From Providencia sneebia DSM 19967 (GTDB taxonomy: Bacteria > Pseudomonadota > Gammaproteobacteria > Enterobacterales > Enterobacteriaceae), in assembly GCF_000314895.2 (NCBI RefSeq), contig NZ_CM001773.1:493296-523868 (forward strand): a stretch of DNA of 30,573 nucleotides, written 5' to 3'. Within the stretch, counting starts at the first letter, position 1; every line of letters begins with the position of its first letter. A program made the position numbers and the translations under genes. Positions 8,801 through 18,630 of the stretch are shown in pieces. A model generated the notes under the pieces. It did not search any database, was not told where the DNA came from, and saw nothing but the letters and a program-made list of their open reading frames with translations.

Positions 8801-8916
8801 GCATTTTTTTGTATTCGACTGTGACTTGTGTCGTTTTGTCTGCTACTTCGATATATTTTGGATGACGTTGTATAGGTATTTAAACCCTCCTGTCTGTTGA
8901 GTATGGGAATTATCCG

Positions 8917-11460
8917 GTGAAGTTCGTAAAATATTTTTTCATTTTAGTTATTTGTTGCATTTTTTTGGGAGCCGCCTCTATTTTTGGCATGTATAAATAT
9001 GTCGAAGGTGAGCTACCTGATGTTGCAACAATGAAAGACATCCGCTTACAAACGCCGATGCAAGTATTCAGTGCTGATGGAGAGTTAATTGCTCAATATG
9101 GTGAAAAGCGCCGTATTCCATTAAGTTTGAATGAAATCCCTCCTATCATGGTGAAGGCATTTATCGCTACTGAAGATAGCCGTTTCTATGAGCATCATGG
9201 TATTGATCCTATTGGTATTTTCCGTGCTGTGAGTGTAATGGCATCATCGGGGCATGCATCTCAAGGCGCGAGTACAATTACTCAACAGCTAGCGAGAAAT
9301 TTCTATTTAAGTCCAGAAAAAACGCTGATGCGTAAAGCGAAAGAAGCCTTCCTTGCCATCCGTATTGAGCAGCTTTTCACTAAAGATGAAATCATGGAGC
9401 TGTACCTCAATAAAATTTACCTCGGTAACAGAGCTTATGGGGTAGGTGCTGCGGCTTATGTTTATTTTGGTAAAACAGTTGATCAGTTGACGCTGAGTGA
9501 AATTGCGATGATTGCAGGGCTGCCAAAAGCGCCTTCAACATTTAATCCTCTTTATTCTTATGACCGAGCAATTAATCGCCGTAATGTTGTGCTTAGCCGT
9601 ATGTATGAAGAAAAATACATTACACAAGAAGAATATGAGAAAGCTAAAAGTGAGAAGATAGTTGCCTCTTATCATGCACCGAAAATTGACTTTTCTGCGC
9701 CATATCTAGCGGAAATGGCTCGTCAAACACTGTATGAGAAATATGGTGAAGATGCTTATACCGACGGCTATAAAGTTTATACAACAGTTGTTCGTAAAGA
9801 CCAATTGGCTGCAACTGAGGCTGTCCGTAATAACCTCATAGATTATGATATCCGACATGGTTATCGAGGCCCTACAGAAGTGTTATGGACACCTCCTGAG
9901 CCTGCTTGGACAACAGAAAAAATTACAGAAAAACTCAAAAAATCGCCTGTTTACGGGCCTTTATTACCAGCTGTAGTACTTACTGCAACAGAAAATGAAG
10001 GAACTGTTCAGCTAGCAGATGGTTCGATAGAGCAAATTCCGGTGGCGGGAGTGCGCTGGGCGCGTAAATTTATTTCAGATACTCAACAAGGTGCTACACC
10101 GCGTTCAGTTAAATCTGTTATTCAACCGGGTGAGCAAATTTGGGTTCGTAAAGTTAAAGATATTTGGTGGTTAGGGCAGGTTCCTGATGTTAATGGCGCT
10201 TTCGTTGCATTAAACCCTAATGATGGCGCTATTATCGCTTTAGTTGGTGGGTTTGATTTTAATATGAGCGAGTTTAACCGTGTCACTCAATCATTGCGCC
10301 AAGTTGGTTCAAATATTAAGCCGTTCTTATACACCGCAGCAATGGATAAAGGGCTGACATTATCATCATTACTTAATGATGTGCCTATTAGCCGCTGGGA
10401 TGCAGGGGCTGGTTCTGATTGGCGTCCTAAGAACTCACCACCTCGTTATGATGGTCCAATTCGCTTAAGACAAGGTTTAGGGCAATCGAAAAACGTCGTT
10501 ATGGTACGAGCAATGCGTGCTATGGGTGTTGATTATGCTGCTGATTATTTGACGCGTTTTGGTTTCCCTGCTGAGAATATTAATCGTACAGAAGCGCTGG
10601 CGCTTGGCGCACCATCATTTACGCCAATGCAGATGGTTCGCGGCTATGCTGTCATGGTCAATGGTGGATATTTAATTGACCCTTACTATATTCAAAAAAT
10701 TGAAGATCATAGTGATGAAGTGATCTTTGAAGCGCATCCGAAAATTGCCTGTCCTGAATGTACAGATATTCCGGTTATTTATGGTAATACCCAGCGGACA
10801 ATTGAGCTTAAAGGTGTTGATGACGAATCAACGGAAGAGGTGACTGAATCTTCTAGTCTAGATGCTGTTCAGGAGCCAATAATGGATGTGGTAACGGCAA
10901 CGCCTGATGATGCTGATTCAGAAGACAAATATGCACCTCATGTAATTAGTACGCCATTAGCCTTTTTGATCAGAGATGCAATGACAACCAATATTTATGG
11001 TGAGCCGGGTTGGTCTGGTACGGGCTGGAGAGCTGCACGAGATTTAGGCGGGCGCCGTGACATTGGTGGTAAAACAGGAACAACTAATAGCTCAAAAGAT
11101 GCTTGGTTCTCAGGTTACGGCCCAGATGTTGTTGCTTCTGCTTGGATTGGCTTTGATGATAACCGACGAACACTGGGTCGAACTGCGGCAAGTGGTGGTG
11201 AAGCTGGAGCAAAAAGCGCTCAACCAATATGGGATGATTTTATGAAAATTATCTTAGAAGGTGTTCCTGTTAAAATGATGCCGCCACCAAAAGGGGTTAT
11301 TTCTGTCGCGATAGATAGCAAAACAGGAAAATTAGCGGGTAGCGGCGGCAGTTCTCGTAAAGAGTATTTTATTGAAGGGACAGAGCCTAAAGAGCGCGCA
11401 GTCCAAGAGGTTGGGACAACCATATTTGAAGAGGGCGGCGGAAGCCAAGAGCTATTCTAG
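8917..11460 (+). CDS. mrcA: Penicillin-binding protein 1A (bifunctional transglycosylase/transpeptidase)
   Basis: Class A PBP that polymerises glycan strands and cross-links peptides at the inner membrane. The start is GTG at 8917, the same codon as E. coli mrcA. The transmembrane anchor is at about 6-26. The GT51 domain has the catalytic E86 in ATEDSRFYEHHG and the later QGASTITQQLARN motif. An ODD-like region follows. The transpeptidase domain has nucleophile S465 in SNIK (K468), SKN at 524-526 and KTGT at 719-722. A variable acidic loop (about 635-670) precedes the KTGT region, as in E. coli. The protein is 847 residues, close to E. coli PBP1a (850). It is divergent from hofM. Confidence 0.98.
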   Translation: MKFVKYFFILVICCIFLGAASIFGMYKYVEGELPDVATMKDIRLQTPMQVFSADGELIAQYGEKRRIPLSLNEIPPIMVKAFIATEDSRFYEHHGIDPIGIFRAVSVMASSGHASQGASTITQQLARNFYLSPEKTLMRKAKEAFLAIRIEQLFTKDEIMELYLNKIYLGNRAYGVGAAAYVYFGKTVDQLTLSEIAMIAGLPKAPSTFNPLYSYDRAINRRNVVLSRMYEEKYITQEEYEKAKSEKIVASYHAPKIDFSAPYLAEMARQTLYEKYGEDAYTDGYKVYTTVVRKDQLAATEAVRNNLIDYDIRHGYRGPTEVLWTPPEPAWTTEKITEKLKKSPVYGPLLPAVVLTATENEGTVQLADGSIEQIPVAGVRWARKFISDTQQGATPRSVKSVIQPGEQIWVRKVKDIWWLGQVPDVNGAFVALNPNDGAIIALVGGFDFNMSEFNRVTQSLRQVGSNIKPFLYTAAMDKGLTLSSLLNDVPISRWDAGAGSDWRPKNSPPRYDGPIRLRQGLGQSKNVVMVRAMRAMGVDYAADYLTRFGFPAENINRTEALALGAPSFTPMQMVRGYAVMVNGGYLIDPYYIQKIEDHSDEVIFEAHPKIACPECTDIPVIYGNTQRTIELKGVDDESTEEVTESSSLDAVQEPIMDVVTATPDDADSEDKYAPHVISTPLAFLIRDAMTTNIYGEPGWSGTGWRAARDLGGRRDIGGKTGTTNSSKDAWFSGYGPDVVASAWIGFDDNRRTLGRTAASGGEAGAKSAQPIWDDFMKIILEGVPVKMMPPPKGVISVAIDSKTGKLAGSGGSSRKEYFIEGTEPKERAVQEVGTTIFEEGGGSQELF

Positions 11461-11478
11461 TCACCTGATGAATAATTG

Positions 11479-11504
11479 CTGGCTGCACCAATTGGTGTGG
11501 CCAG
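11479..11504. terminator. Shared hairpin between convergent mrcA and nudE
   Basis: An 11-bp stem (CTGGCTGCACC with GGTGTGGCCAG, two G-U pairs) around an AATT loop, 19 nt after the mrcA stop and 34 nt after the nudE stop. There is no T-run on either side, so it is a hairpin of probable terminator role rather than a canonical intrinsic terminator. Confidence 0.5.
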
Positions 11505-11537
11505 TGATTATATTAATCAGGAATTATTATAGATAAA

Positions 11538-12095
11538 CTACTTTTTCTCTCGATCCTTCAAAAAACGTTCTAGATAAAATAGTGCGCTAATATTACGTGC
11601 TTCATTAAAATCTGGATGTTCAAGCAGTTCCATCATGCGAGAAATTGGCCATCTGACCTGCTGTAATGGCTCAGGTTCATCACCTTCTAGTTTTTCACTA
11701 TAAAGCTCAGACGCAATGAGAATGTTCATCTTGCTAGAAAAGTAAGAAGGTGACATAGTCAGTTTAGCAATTTGCGTGATTTTATTAGCACCGAAACCAA
11801 TCTCTTCTTTTAATTCTCTCTGAGCGGCTTCAATGGGCGTTTCTCCAGGATCAATGGCGCCTTTTGGAAAACCTAACTCGTAGTCTTCAATACCAACAGC
11901 ATATTCTTGAATAAGAATTAAACTGTCATCAATGATCGGAACAATGAGAACAGCTTCCCGTTTTGCTGGGCGCATTCTTTCATAAGTCCGTTTTTCACCA
12001 TTACTGAATTTGAGATCAACAGATTGGATACCGAATAATTTGGATTGAGCAACATCCTGAATATTTAATATTTGTGGCTTTTTAAGCTCTGTCAT
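11538..12095 (-). CDS. nudE: ADP compounds hydrolase NudE (Nudix family)
   Basis: Hydrolyses ADP-ribose, Ap3A and NADH-type ADP compounds in the cytoplasm. The Nudix box is complete: G-AIDPG-E-TPIEAAQ-RE-L-KE-EIGF, about residues 78-100. The 185 residues compare with 186 in E. coli. Its position next to mrcA and divergent from igaA is the conserved enteric arrangement. It starts at ATG 12095 with a GGAA-type weak ribosome-binding site. Confidence 0.95.
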   Translation of the reverse strand: MTELKKPQILNIQDVAQSKLFGIQSVDLKFSNGEKRTYERMRPAKREAVLIVPIIDDSLILIQEYAVGIEDYELGFPKGAIDPGETPIEAAQRELKEEIGFGANKITQIAKLTMSPSYFSSKMNILIASELYSEKLEGDEPEPLQQVRWPISRMMELLEHPDFNEARNISALFYLERFLKDREKK

Positions 12096-12511
12096 AATAA
12101 TTCCAGAACAGGGTAAATGAAAATCTTTTGTTAAAAGTATTAATAATAGGTAAATAAATTTTTTACATGATTGGTTTAACTATGACGCATATAAAACAAA
12201 ATTGAAATACTCTTTTTATCTAGATTTATATTGTTACTCTATATATTTATTGCCAAAATTATTTTTTATCTAAACCAAATCACCTAACTTACCGTATTTT
12301 TTAGCTTTATTTATACGCTCATCTATACTCAAAAATTATGTATAATTGATGTGAAATATAAAGGTGTGATAAAAAGTATTATTTAATAAATAAACATAAT
12401 TACAACATGCTGTAAATTAACATAAAAATTAAAAAGAGAATAGGAATTACCTTATAGGGTGATTGCTCCTTGATTGCTATGCTTTTATTTCAATTATCTC
12501 ATTGGGGAAAA
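12096..12511. other. AT-rich divergent intergenic region nudE/igaA
   Basis: About 416 bp without a gene, very AT-rich, holding the divergent promoters. A TATAAT hexamer on the plus strand (about 12341-12346, in ATGTATAATTG) is the best -10 candidate for igaA, but no good -35 accompanies it. I see no recognisable operator or repeat. Confidence 0.4.
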
Positions 12512-14605
12512 ATGCTTAATTTTGTCATTATAATGGCTATATTAATAATTAGCCTCTCTATAATGGCTTCCATTCTGTATTTCAGGCGGAGGCAGAATGC
12601 TGGTATCTATCAGATCGCTTCTCGAGCTGAACCATCTTACCGGAAGATGATTGATTCAGACTTCCAGAGTATCTCCCAATACCTACGCAATAAATTATCA
12701 CCTTCACAAGATAAAGATAAAACACCTTGGCTTGTGAAGAAGAATGCGGTGATCGCGACAGTTTGTAATTCAGTAACACAGTTTAATTTACGCCAAGAAC
12801 AGACGAATTCATGGCGACATTTTATTGATAAAATTGAAGTTGAGTTGCCTTCAGAGTTAGAGCCTTACTTACAGCAACAGAATGTGATGGAAGTGATAGA
12901 AACGAATCATCTACCACTCATTATTTCAGTGAATAGTGTCTCATTAAAAGATTTGGGCGATGAATGGAGTGTTGAGAAATTAATTGATGTTCCACCGTCA
13001 GAAACCGCGATCCATGAACGTGGCAAATCAAAAATCCAGCAGCTACGAGAACGCAAAGAAACACTTGAAGAATATCGGATGAACCACTCATCAGGTTGGT
13101 TTGGTACGGTATTAGTCTGTTTAAGTTTTTTATTAGGTTATTTTGTACTGATCGCAGTCCCTTTTTTACAACCTTGGGGGTTAATTGGTGCACTGGCGAT
13201 TTATGGGGTTGGGTTACTATCATTGGTAGGTGCTCGAATTTTTCCAAAGCAGTTACAAGATGTCCATTGTATTTTTGGCAAACCCAAACGTTGGGAATTA
13301 TATGGTGAAATTGAAAAGAAGCAATCATCATCAGTCTCAATTAATGGAACGGACCTTTATTATCCGCCACATTGGGAACCTTATATTCAGCGTGAATGGG
13401 ATAAAGAAACAAATATTGATTTTTATCCCTCAGGCCAAGTTTTGCGCTATGGACGGTTTCTTTCCTTACATAAGGAAGAACGTTACTACCCTGTTAAGCG
13501 GTATAAAAAAAATATATTAATAGCGGTGGTAGGGCTTCTAACATTAGCGTTGTTGTTCTTTTATCGGCCAGTGAGTTTGCCGTTAAAATTGGGATGCTCT
13601 TGGTTTGTAAATTCAGAGAAAGTCGTTGTTGCAAATGTGCATGAACTTGAAACGCGTAAGTTAAAAGTAGGGGATAATTTAGTGGCTAAGGGGGTTGGTA
13701 TGTGTTATCGACCGCCAAAACTGTCTGAGTCCAATCAAGCTCAATTTGTCCCTTTTGATTGCTCTGGAATCTATTGGAATCAAATGAATGCTGTTCCCGA
13801 CCTTGAATCTGAAATAGTGGAACGTTCTATTCAATTATTAAATGAAGTTCAACGACAATTACATCCTGATAATAATAGCGTTGGGGTTAACCCAAGATTA
13901 CAGAGCGATATTATGAAATCAGGCATGAATGTTATTTTTGATTTTTCAGAAATTATATTAAAAACCAATGCATTATGTTATGAGAAACAGGCATGTCCAA
14001 AGCTTAAAAGTGCGTTAATCAACCTTGGTAATACTAACGATTGGGAGACTTTAGTCACCAAAGCAGAAACAGGAAAATTAAAAGGTGCGCATGTTTTATT
14101 ACGTGCAGGTAGTGCTGAGGTCTTGGAAAAGTTAGTTGAAGCCACCACATATAGTTTTATCGAGAGTGAAATTGAGAAAGAGGCTGTAAAATTGAATAGC
14201 CCACCACCGGGTGGCGTGTTATTTATCAGCGATGAAAATAAAACGCTAGTGGATTTCACCGGAAATGGTTCATTCAATGAAATGATGCCTGTACAACGTT
14301 GGTTAGAGCTTAAACGTGCTTCTAATTTTCTTGTACACACGCCTTTTGATATAGAAGGCATAATTACAAACTTATCAACGGATGCAAATGGCACATTGCA
14401 AATAACTCTGCATCGTTCGCCCAGTGAGCAAGTGCTTTTATTGTATATCGTGAGTTCTTGTTTTGTATTGTTCCTTGTCCTAAATGTGCTATGGAATGGT
14501 GCATTAGTTATATTTCGTATTGCTAGCAATAAAAAGCGCTTACGGAATATTACGCAATACTATGATAAGTGTTTTGAGGTAGATAATCCTTCCGACCAAA
14601 AATAG
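12512..14605 (+). CDS. igaA: IgaA, inner-membrane repressor of the Rcs envelope-stress phosphorelay
   Basis: Essential-type inner-membrane protein that holds the Rcs system off by contacting RcsD and relays RcsF signals. I start at ATG 12512 (MLNFVIIMAILII) because this matches the E. coli N-terminus and has GGGGA just upstream; an in-frame TTG at 12470 with AGGGTGA before it, and ATG 12479, are alternatives. Hydrophobic segments lie at the N-terminus, as a pair around 198-245, near 335-355 and at the C-terminus (LLLYIVSSCFVLFLVLNVLW). Between the last two lies a large periplasmic domain (GVGMC, then VPFDCSGIYWN). About 697 residues. yrfG, which follows igaA in E. coli, is absent; hslR starts 50 bp later. 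Confidence 0.93.
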   Translation: MLNFVIIMAILIISLSIMASILYFRRRQNAGIYQIASRAEPSYRKMIDSDFQSISQYLRNKLSPSQDKDKTPWLVKKNAVIATVCNSVTQFNLRQEQTNSWRHFIDKIEVELPSELEPYLQQQNVMEVIETNHLPLIISVNSVSLKDLGDEWSVEKLIDVPPSETAIHERGKSKIQQLRERKETLEEYRMNHSSGWFGTVLVCLSFLLGYFVLIAVPFLQPWGLIGALAIYGVGLLSLVGARIFPKQLQDVHCIFGKPKRWELYGEIEKKQSSSVSINGTDLYYPPHWEPYIQREWDKETNIDFYPSGQVLRYGRFLSLHKEERYYPVKRYKKNILIAVVGLLTLALLFFYRPVSLPLKLGCSWFVNSEKVVVANVHELETRKLKVGDNLVAKGVGMCYRPPKLSESNQAQFVPFDCSGIYWNQMNAVPDLESEIVERSIQLLNEVQRQLHPDNNSVGVNPRLQSDIMKSGMNVIFDFSEIILKTNALCYEKQACPKLKSALINLGNTNDWETLVTKAETGKLKGAHVLLRAGSAEVLEKLVEATTYSFIESEIEKEAVKLNSPPPGGVLFISDENKTLVDFTGNGSFNEMMPVQRWLELKRASNFLVHTPFDIEGIITNLSTDANGTLQITLHRSPSEQVLLLYIVSSCFVLFLVLNVLWNGALVIFRIASNKKRLRNITQYYDKCFEVDNPSDQK

Positions 14606-14655
14606 TCTGAAATGGTGGACGCCTCATTTAAAATGTAAACATTGAGGATGACATC

Positions 14656-15057
14656 ATGAAACAAACTCCAACAGACCAAATTCGCCTTGATAAATGGTTA
14701 TGGGCCGCTCGTTTTTATAAAACACGCGCGATAGCTCGCGATATGATTGATGGTGGCAAAGTTCATTATAATGGGCAAAGAGCTAAACCCAGTAAGGTTG
14801 TTGAGCTCAATGCGTTAGTGAAACTACGGCAAGGCAATGATGAGCGCATTGTGGAAGTCTTAGCCATTAGTGGTCAACGTAAGGGCGCACCGGAAGCACA
14901 ACAACTTTATCGTGAGACAGAAGCAAGTATTGAGCAGCGTGAAAAAATTGCCCAAGCTAGGAAAATGAATGCACTAACAATGCCTCATCCAGAGCGCCGT
15001 CCTGATAAAAAAGAGCGCCGTGCTTTACTGAAATTTAAAGAAAATAAAGCGTGTTGA
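14656..15057 (+). CDS. hslR: Ribosome-associated heat shock protein Hsp15 (S4 domain)
   Basis: Binds free 50S subunits carrying nascent chains after premature dissociation and helps recycle them. The 133-residue protein has an S4 RNA-binding domain at about 9-70 (IRLDKWLWAARFYKTR, then GKVHYNGQRAKPS) and a Lys/Arg-rich C-terminal tail. The length equals that of E. coli Hsp15. GAGGA is placed before the ATG. It is likely cotranscribed with igaA upstream and perhaps hslO downstream; the gap to hslO is 204 bp and could hold a separate promoter. Confidence 0.96.
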   Translation: MKQTPTDQIRLDKWLWAARFYKTRAIARDMIDGGKVHYNGQRAKPSKVVELNALVKLRQGNDERIVEVLAISGQRKGAPEAQQLYRETEASIEQREKIAQARKMNALTMPHPERRPDKKERRALLKFKENKAC

Positions 15058-15261
15058 TTTTTCAGTATTATTTTTACTTAAGATAGTAAAAATAAAGACG
15101 TTATTAATGAAATTGGTAGTCGTTATATGCATATCAATTCATATTGAATTATTATTTCAATAAATAATTTAACTTTATGAAATATCAACAACATTCAAAT
15201 ATCCACTTTCCAATAGCCGTCCTAAATAATGTCTAGGGCGCTAAGTCAATAGAGAGAAATT

Positions 15262-16134
15262 ATGGCTAAACAAGACCAACTCCATCGTTTTTTATTTGAA
15301 CAGCATGCTGTACGTGGAGAAATGATTACCGTTGATAATACATTCGCACAGATACTTGAGAATCATGATTATCCAGAGGCTGTAAAAACATTATTGGGCG
15401 AATTATTGGTAGCAACAAGTTTACTGACAGCCACATTAAAATTTGACGGTGATATTACCGTACAAATTCAAGGTGATGGGCCTGTGAAGCTTGCTGTTAT
15501 TAATGGTAATAACCTTCAACAAATGCGTGGTGTGGCACGCGTTGATGGCCCTGTGGTTGCTGGAAGCTCTTTGAAGCAAATGGTTGGTAACGGGTTTATT
15601 GTTATCACCATTACGCCAAATCAAGGGGAGCGTTATCAAGGTATCGTTGCGCTTGAAGGTGAAACTATTGAAGAATGCATTGATAGCTATTTCCGCCAAT
15701 CAGAGCAGCTGGCAACGCGCTTATTTATCCGTGTTGATGTCACAGATGGCAAAGCAATTGCTGGCGGGATGTTGCTACAGGTTTTACCTGCGGCGAAAGA
15801 AGACAGTCATGATATTTTTGATCATTTAGTGCAGCTTACTGCGACAATTAAAGGTTCAGAGTTAAGCACACTGGATGTCAAAGAGGTTTTACATCGTTTA
15901 TATCATGAAGAAGATGTCACTTTATATGACCCTCAATCTGTCGAGTTCCGTTGCTCTTGTTCTCGTGAACGTTGTGAGAATACTTTGGTGACATTACCAG
16001 AGGAAGAAGTTATGGAGATATTGCAAAAAGATGGAAAAATTGATATGGAATGTGAATTTTGTGGTTCCCACTATGTATTTGTTGAATCTGATATTCAAGG
16101 GTTAAAAAAAGAGCAGAATCAACAACTTCACTGA
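15262..16134 (+). CDS. hslO: Hsp33 redox-regulated chaperonin
   Basis: Cytosolic holdase chaperone switched on by oxidation. The zinc/disulfide switch is intact at the C-terminus: C231-x-C233 (CSC) and C264-xx-C267 (CEFC). The N-terminal substrate-binding domain ([16 protein letters not shown], then [13 protein letters not shown]) is typical. The 290-residue length is standard. AGAGAGAAATT precedes the ATG. It is followed by a strong terminator. Confidence 0.97.
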   Translation: MAKQDQLHRFLFEQHAVRGEMITVDNTFAQILENHDYPEAVKTLLGELLVATSLLTATLKFDGDITVQIQGDGPVKLAVINGNNLQQMRGVARVDGPVVAGSSLKQMVGNGFIVITITPNQGERYQGIVALEGETIEECIDSYFRQSEQLATRLFIRVDVTDGKAIAGGMLLQVLPAAKEDSHDIFDHLVQLTATIKGSELSTLDVKEVLHRLYHEEDVTLYDPQSVEFRCSCSRERCENTLVTLPEEEVMEILQKDGKIDMECEFCGSHYVFVESDIQGLKKEQNQQLH

Positions 16135-16163
16135 TACGATTTAGCAACCTAATTATGTGACGA

Positions 16164-16188
16164 GGGTGCGATTCTGCACCCTTTTTTT
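16164..16188 (+). terminator. Intrinsic terminator after hslO
   Basis: GGGTGC/GCACCC stem with a 6-nt loop followed by seven Ts, 30 nt after the hslO stop. It ends the igaA-hslR-hslO transcript(s). Confidence 0.88.
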
Positions 16189-16336
16189 ATGATTTTAAAG
16201 AATTATAACGTGCTCTAGCTCTCATTCTAGATTAAAAAAAATTATACATTTTCAATTCTTTGATAGCTATCGCTGTTAATTAGTCGTAAAGAATTATGAT
16301 CATCTACAGATTAATTAGTTTACCAGGAGCATTAAA

Positions 16337-17956
16337 ATGAGCGCTAAAAGTATTACCCCTAAGGAACTTGAGCAGTATGGCATTCACGATGTAAAAGAAG
16401 TCATTTATAACCCAAGTTATGAGCTGCTTTTTAAGGAAGAAACAAAACCTGGATTAGAAGGCTATGAGCGTGGCACAGTAACAACATTAGGTGCTGTTGC
16501 TGTAGATACTGGTATTTTTACCGGTCGTTCACCAAAAGATAAGTACATTGTCCGTGATGATATAACGCGTGACACAGTTTGGTGGGCTGACCAAGGTAAA
16601 GGTAAAAACGACAATAAACCAATGACACAAGAAATTTGGAGCGATTTAAAGCACATCGTTACCGAACAATTGTCTGACAAACGTTTATTTGTTATTGATG
16701 CATTCTGTGGTGCAAATGCGGATACTCGCTTAAAAGTTCGTTTTATCACTGAAGTTGCATGGCAAGCGCATTTCGTGAAAAACATGTTCATTCGTCCTAC
16801 AGAGGAAGAGCTGGTTGGCTTTGAACCAGACTTTGTGGTGATGAATGGTGCAAAATGTACTAACCCTAACTGGCAAGAACAAGGGTTGAATTCAGAAAAC
16901 TTTATCGCTTTCAATTTAACTGAACGTATGCAGCTCATTGGTGGCTCTTGGTACGGCGGTGAAATGAAGAAAGGTATGTTCTCTATGATGAACTACCTAC
17001 TACCTCTAAAAGGTATTGCTTCAATGCACTGTTCTGCAAACGTTGGTGAAGATAATGATGTTGCTATTTTCTTTGGCTTGTCAGGAACAGGTAAAACAAC
17101 ACTTTCAACAGATCCAAAACGTAAATTAATTGGTGATGATGAACATGGTTGGGATGATGACGGCGTGTTCAACTTTGAAGGTGGTTGTTATGCAAAAACT
17201 ATTCACCTTTCAAAAGAAGCTGAGCCTGACATTTATGGTGCAATTAAACGTGATGCACTGTTAGAAAACGTGATGGTGCTGGCTGATGGTTCAGTTGATT
17301 TTGATAATGGTTCAAAAACTGAGAATACACGTGTTTCTTACCCAATTTATCATATCGAAAATATTGTTAAGCCAATTTCGAAAGCGGGTCATGCAACAAA
17401 AGTTATTTTCTTAACCGCGGATGCATTTGGTGTGTTACCACCTGTTTCATGCTTAACGCCTGAACAAACTCAATACCACTTCTTATCTGGTTTTACTGCG
17501 AAATTAGCAGGGACAGAGCGCGGTGTAACAGAACCGACTCCAACATTCTCAGCATGTTTTGGTGCAGCATTCCTATCATTACACCCAACACAATATGCAG
17601 AAGTATTAGTTAAACGTATGGAAGCGGCTGGCGCTAAAGCATACTTAGTGAATACGGGTTGGAATGGTACTGGTAAACGTATTTCTATTAAAGATACGCG
17701 TGCCATTATTGATGCAATCTTATCTGGCGCTATTGAAAAAGCGGATACAATCACTCTGCCTATCTTTGATTTGCAAATCCCAACAGCATTACCAGGTGTG
17801 GATACAAACATCCTTGACCCGCGCAATACTTATGCAGATAAAGCCGTGTGGGAAGAGAAAGCGAAAGACTTGGCGGAGCGTTTTGCGAAAAACTTTGATA
17901 AGTATACAGATACGCCAGCAGGTGCGGCTTTAGTTAAAGCAGGTCCTAAACTGTAA
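16337..17956 (+). CDS. pckA: Phosphoenolpyruvate carboxykinase (ATP)
   Basis: Converts oxaloacetate plus ATP to PEP and CO2, the entry step of gluconeogenesis. The 539-residue protein matches the family length (E. coli 540). It shows the substrate-loop RSPKDKYIV near the N-terminus, the P-loop GLSGTGKT at 247-254 (K253), the metal-binding [11 protein letters not shown] just after it, and the conserved [11 protein letters not shown] near 440. A good AGGAG ribosome-binding site lies before ATG 16337. It follows hslO as in E. coli except that yhgE is missing between them, and envZ-ompR do not follow. Confidence 0.98.
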   Translation: MSAKSITPKELEQYGIHDVKEVIYNPSYELLFKEETKPGLEGYERGTVTTLGAVAVDTGIFTGRSPKDKYIVRDDITRDTVWWADQGKGKNDNKPMTQEIWSDLKHIVTEQLSDKRLFVIDAFCGANADTRLKVRFITEVAWQAHFVKNMFIRPTEEELVGFEPDFVVMNGAKCTNPNWQEQGLNSENFIAFNLTERMQLIGGSWYGGEMKKGMFSMMNYLLPLKGIASMHCSANVGEDNDVAIFFGLSGTGKTTLSTDPKRKLIGDDEHGWDDDGVFNFEGGCYAKTIHLSKEAEPDIYGAIKRDALLENVMVLADGSVDFDNGSKTENTRVSYPIYHIENIVKPISKAGHATKVIFLTADAFGVLPPVSCLTPEQTQYHFLSGFTAKLAGTERGVTEPTPTFSACFGAAFLSLHPTQYAEVLVKRMEAAGAKAYLVNTGWNGTGKRISIKDTRAIIDAILSGAIEKADTITLPIFDLQIPTALPGVDTNILDPRNTYADKAVWEEKAKDLAERFAKNFDKYTDTPAGAALVKAGPKL

Positions 17957-18026
17957 TCTGTATTTTAAGTTGATTTCAAGCCCGGATTGTGGCGTAAAAA
18001 ATCAGTTTAATTAACGCAGTAAAATT

Positions 18027-18064
18027 AAGAGCCTTTCAGCAAGATGCTTGAACGGCTCTTTTTT
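18027..18064 (+). terminator. Intrinsic terminator after pckA
   Basis: AAGAGCC pairs with GGCTCTT, with a further inner stem (TTCAGCA with TGCTTGAA), followed by a T-run. On the opposite strand the stem is followed by TTAATTTT, so it may also serve the convergent SUKH gene. Confidence 0.85.
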
Positions 18065-18123
18065 ATAGGATTTGATGAAACAATAAGTTAGCTATTTTGC
18101 AGCACAACAATATTAAACTTCAA

Positions 18124-18630
18124 TTACCTGACAAAAGCAGTTGTTGAAGGTGGTGCTATTTTAGCGATGTAACTATACAGGAAGGCATTGGCATTTCTGT
18201 ATTTATTGAATTCAGCTGCAAGATATTGGCTGAATGTTTTACCTGTTTTTGTTGTTTTATGAGCATTGTCATAACAATACACATCAGGATCATCTTGATA
18301 ATGATCGCTAAAAAATAGTGATGTATGGTTTTGATACATTGAGAAAGTAAATATATTCCCTGCTGGAATAATATTATTCTTATGCATACGCTCTAATGTT
18401 TTTCTATTTATATTGTTGAGATCAATATAGGATATTGTTGTTCCAGTTTGGAAATCACCAGCATCTATTCCAATAAACTTTAAAAAGATTTTATAAAACT
18501 GAGGTAAATTCCCGTGTTTTGCTTCTAACAACCGGATTTGCTCATCATTACAACCAAAAACAGCAAAACCGCTCAGTTTTAGCTCATTAGAAAATTCAGT
18601 TAATAGTTTAATAAATTGCTTTTCATCCAT
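18124..18630 (-). CDS. SMI1/KNR4 (SUKH) family protein, probable orphan immunity protein
   Basis: 168 residues. The block with E..IRLLEAKHGNLPQFYKIFLKF (about 25-50) is the typical SUKH/SMI1-KNR4 opening, and the IPAGNIFTFS-N-LFFSDH-VYCYDNAHK pattern (about 88-130) matches the rest of the fold. In bacteria such proteins usually neutralise nuclease toxins of contact-dependent or type VI systems, and often stand as orphan copies. No toxin gene is adjacent. The coding DNA is visibly more AT-rich than pckA, and it sits exactly where E. coli synteny breaks (envZ-ompR missing), which suggests acquisition. AAGGTGAT precedes the ATG. Partner and function are unknown. Confidence 0.75.
   Translation of the reverse strand: MDEKQFIKLLTEFSNELKLSGFAVFGCNDEQIRLLEAKHGNLPQFYKIFLKFIGIDAGDFQTGTTISYIDLNNINRKTLERMHKNNIIPAGNIFTFSMYQNHTSLFFSDHYQDDPDVYCYDNAHKTTKTGKTFSQYLAAEFNKYRNANAFLYSYIAKIAPPSTTAFVR

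Noticed and set aside
12921..13340. 139-codon ORF antisense to igaA
   Set aside because: Shadow frame inside a well-conserved gene; no ribosome-binding site and no recognisable family.
13978..14529. 183-codon ORF antisense to the 3' part of igaA
   Set aside because: Long but fully within igaA coding sequence, with composition explained by the opposite frame.
14600..14632. Sigma-32-like elements (CTGAAA and CCTCATTTA) before hslR
   Set aside because: Spacing is about 9 bp, too short for a heat-shock promoter.
15064..15095. AT-rich hairpin TATTTTTAC/GTAAAAATA after hslR
   Set aside because: No T-run after the stem on the plus strand and all-weak pairs; not a convincing terminator.
16462..16938. 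158-codon ORF antisense to pckA
   Set aside because: Shadow of a highly expressed conserved gene with biased codons; no start signal.
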